Shown: piece after piece, positions 63,156 through 64,000 of the stretch
How the letters are laid out: each line of letters begins with the position of its first letter
Position numbering within the stretch: position 1 is the stretch's first letter
DNA from: Antilocapra americana
Taxonomy: Eukaryota > Chordata > Mammalia > Artiodactyla > Antilocapridae
Direction: 5' to 3'
Assembly: GCA_007570785.1 (NCBI GenBank)
Contig: ML661902.1
Span: 2,098,373 to 2,162,372, forward strand
DNA: 64,000 bases
Notes under the pieces: model-generated
Databases searched by the model: none
Seen by the model: the letters and a program-made list of their open reading frames with translations, nothing else
Told to the model about the DNA's origin: nothing
Program-made: the position numbers and the translations under genes

Positions 63156-64000
63156 TCACCTCTTGAGAAACCTGTATACAGGTCAGGAAGCAACAGTTAG
63201 AACTGAACATGGAACAACAGACTGTTTCCAAATAGGAAAAGGAGTACATCAAGGCTGCATATTGTCACCCTGCTTATTTAACTTATATGCAGAGTACATC
63301 ATGAGAAACGCTGGGCTGGAGGAAGCACACGCTGGATCAAGATTGCTGGGAGAAATATCAATAGCCTCAGATATGCAGATGACACCACCTTTATGGCAGA
63401 AAGTGAAGAAGATAAAGAGCTTCTTGATGAAAGTGAAAGAGAGTGAAAAAGTTGGCTTAAAGCTCAACATTCAGAAAACTAAGAGCATGGCATCAGGTCC
63501 CATCACTTCATGGCAAATAGTTGGGGAAACAGTGGAAACAGTGAGAGACTTTATTTTTCTGGGCTCCAAAATCACTGCAGATGGTGACTGCAGCCATGAA
63601 ATTAATAGACACTTACTCCTTGGAAGGAGAGTTATGACCAACCTAGACAGCATATTGAAAAGCAGAGACATTACTTTGTCAACAAAGGTCCATCTAGCCA
63701 AGGCTATTGTTTTTCTAGTGGTCATGTATTGATGTGACAGGTGGACTATAAAGAAAGCTGAGCGCTGAAGAATTGATGCTTTTGAACTGTGGTGTTGGAA
63801 AAGACTCTTGAGAGTCCCTTGGACTGCAAGGAGATCCAACCAGTCCATCCTAAAGGAGATCTGTCTTGGGTGTTCATTGGAAGGACTGATGTTGAAGCTG
63901 AAACTCCAATACTTTGGCCACCTGATGCAAAGGGCTGACTCATTTGAAAAGACCCTGATGCTGGGAAAGATTTAAGGCAGGAGGAGAAGGGGACGACAGA
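63156..64000 (+). mobile_element. BovB LINE RT fragment, continues past window
   Basis: 5'-truncated BovB starting in the RT (NLYTGQEATVRTEHGTTD), through GCILSPCLFNLYAEYIMRN and toward the 3' end, cut by the window edge. A 1-base deletion near 63334 and a 2-base deletion near 63411 shift the catalytic YADD region out of frame and back again. A 189-codon frame therefore survives (63163-63732) while the active site is lost. Non-functional. Confidence 0.94.

Overview
This window is nuclear DNA from a ruminant, most likely a bovid. It carries dense copies of the ruminant-specific repeats BovB (RTE LINE), Bov-tA and BOV-A2 (SINEs) and CHR-type SINEs, plus recent artiodactyl L1 3' ends. The sequence alone does not separate cattle, sheep, goat and relatives.

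Only one host gene can be supported. The first coding exon of PRKD1 (protein kinase D1, formerly PKC-mu) lies on the minus strand at 27189-27452, inside a strong CpG island (about 27000-28420). It encodes 88 residues: a Pro/Ala-rich N-terminus with an 11-alanine tract, then the start of the ubiquitin-like domain. It ends exactly at a codon boundary with a consensus donor (AAG|GTAAGG). The upstream 5' UTR and promoter are cut by a 400-base run of N (27597-27996). Everything left of 27188 is therefore PRKD1 intron 1, and everything right of the island is promoter and 5' flank. No other host exon, RNA gene, CRISPR array or operon-like structure was found.

Layout. 1-27188 is intron 1: an L1 3' end (1-665), a few SINEs, a degraded 4.3-kb old L1 (about 3115-7412) holding both a mariner-type MITE and a younger L1 insertion, two adjacent BovB 3' ends (7705-8877), an L1 3' end (9421-10490), one MLT1 LTR, one BovB with clean target-site duplications (20365-21266), and long repeat-poor intervals. 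27000-28420 is the CpG island with exon 1 and the gap. 28420-64000 is gene-free upstream DNA crowded with young SINEs, two parallel remnants of old L1M elements, a twin-primed (5'-inverted) L1 at about 39375-40850, a 1.97-kb BovB (51149-53115), two MLT1 LTRs, CHR SINEs and several microsatellites.

I looked for an undescribed biological system and did not find one. The observations worth following are about retrotransposition mechanics (nested insertions, twin priming, a 54-bp L1, a template-switch hairpin), about the unsequenced PRKD1 promoter core, and about a strong asymmetry in SINE density across the promoter. Repeat family names come from recalled consensus sequences, not from a database search.
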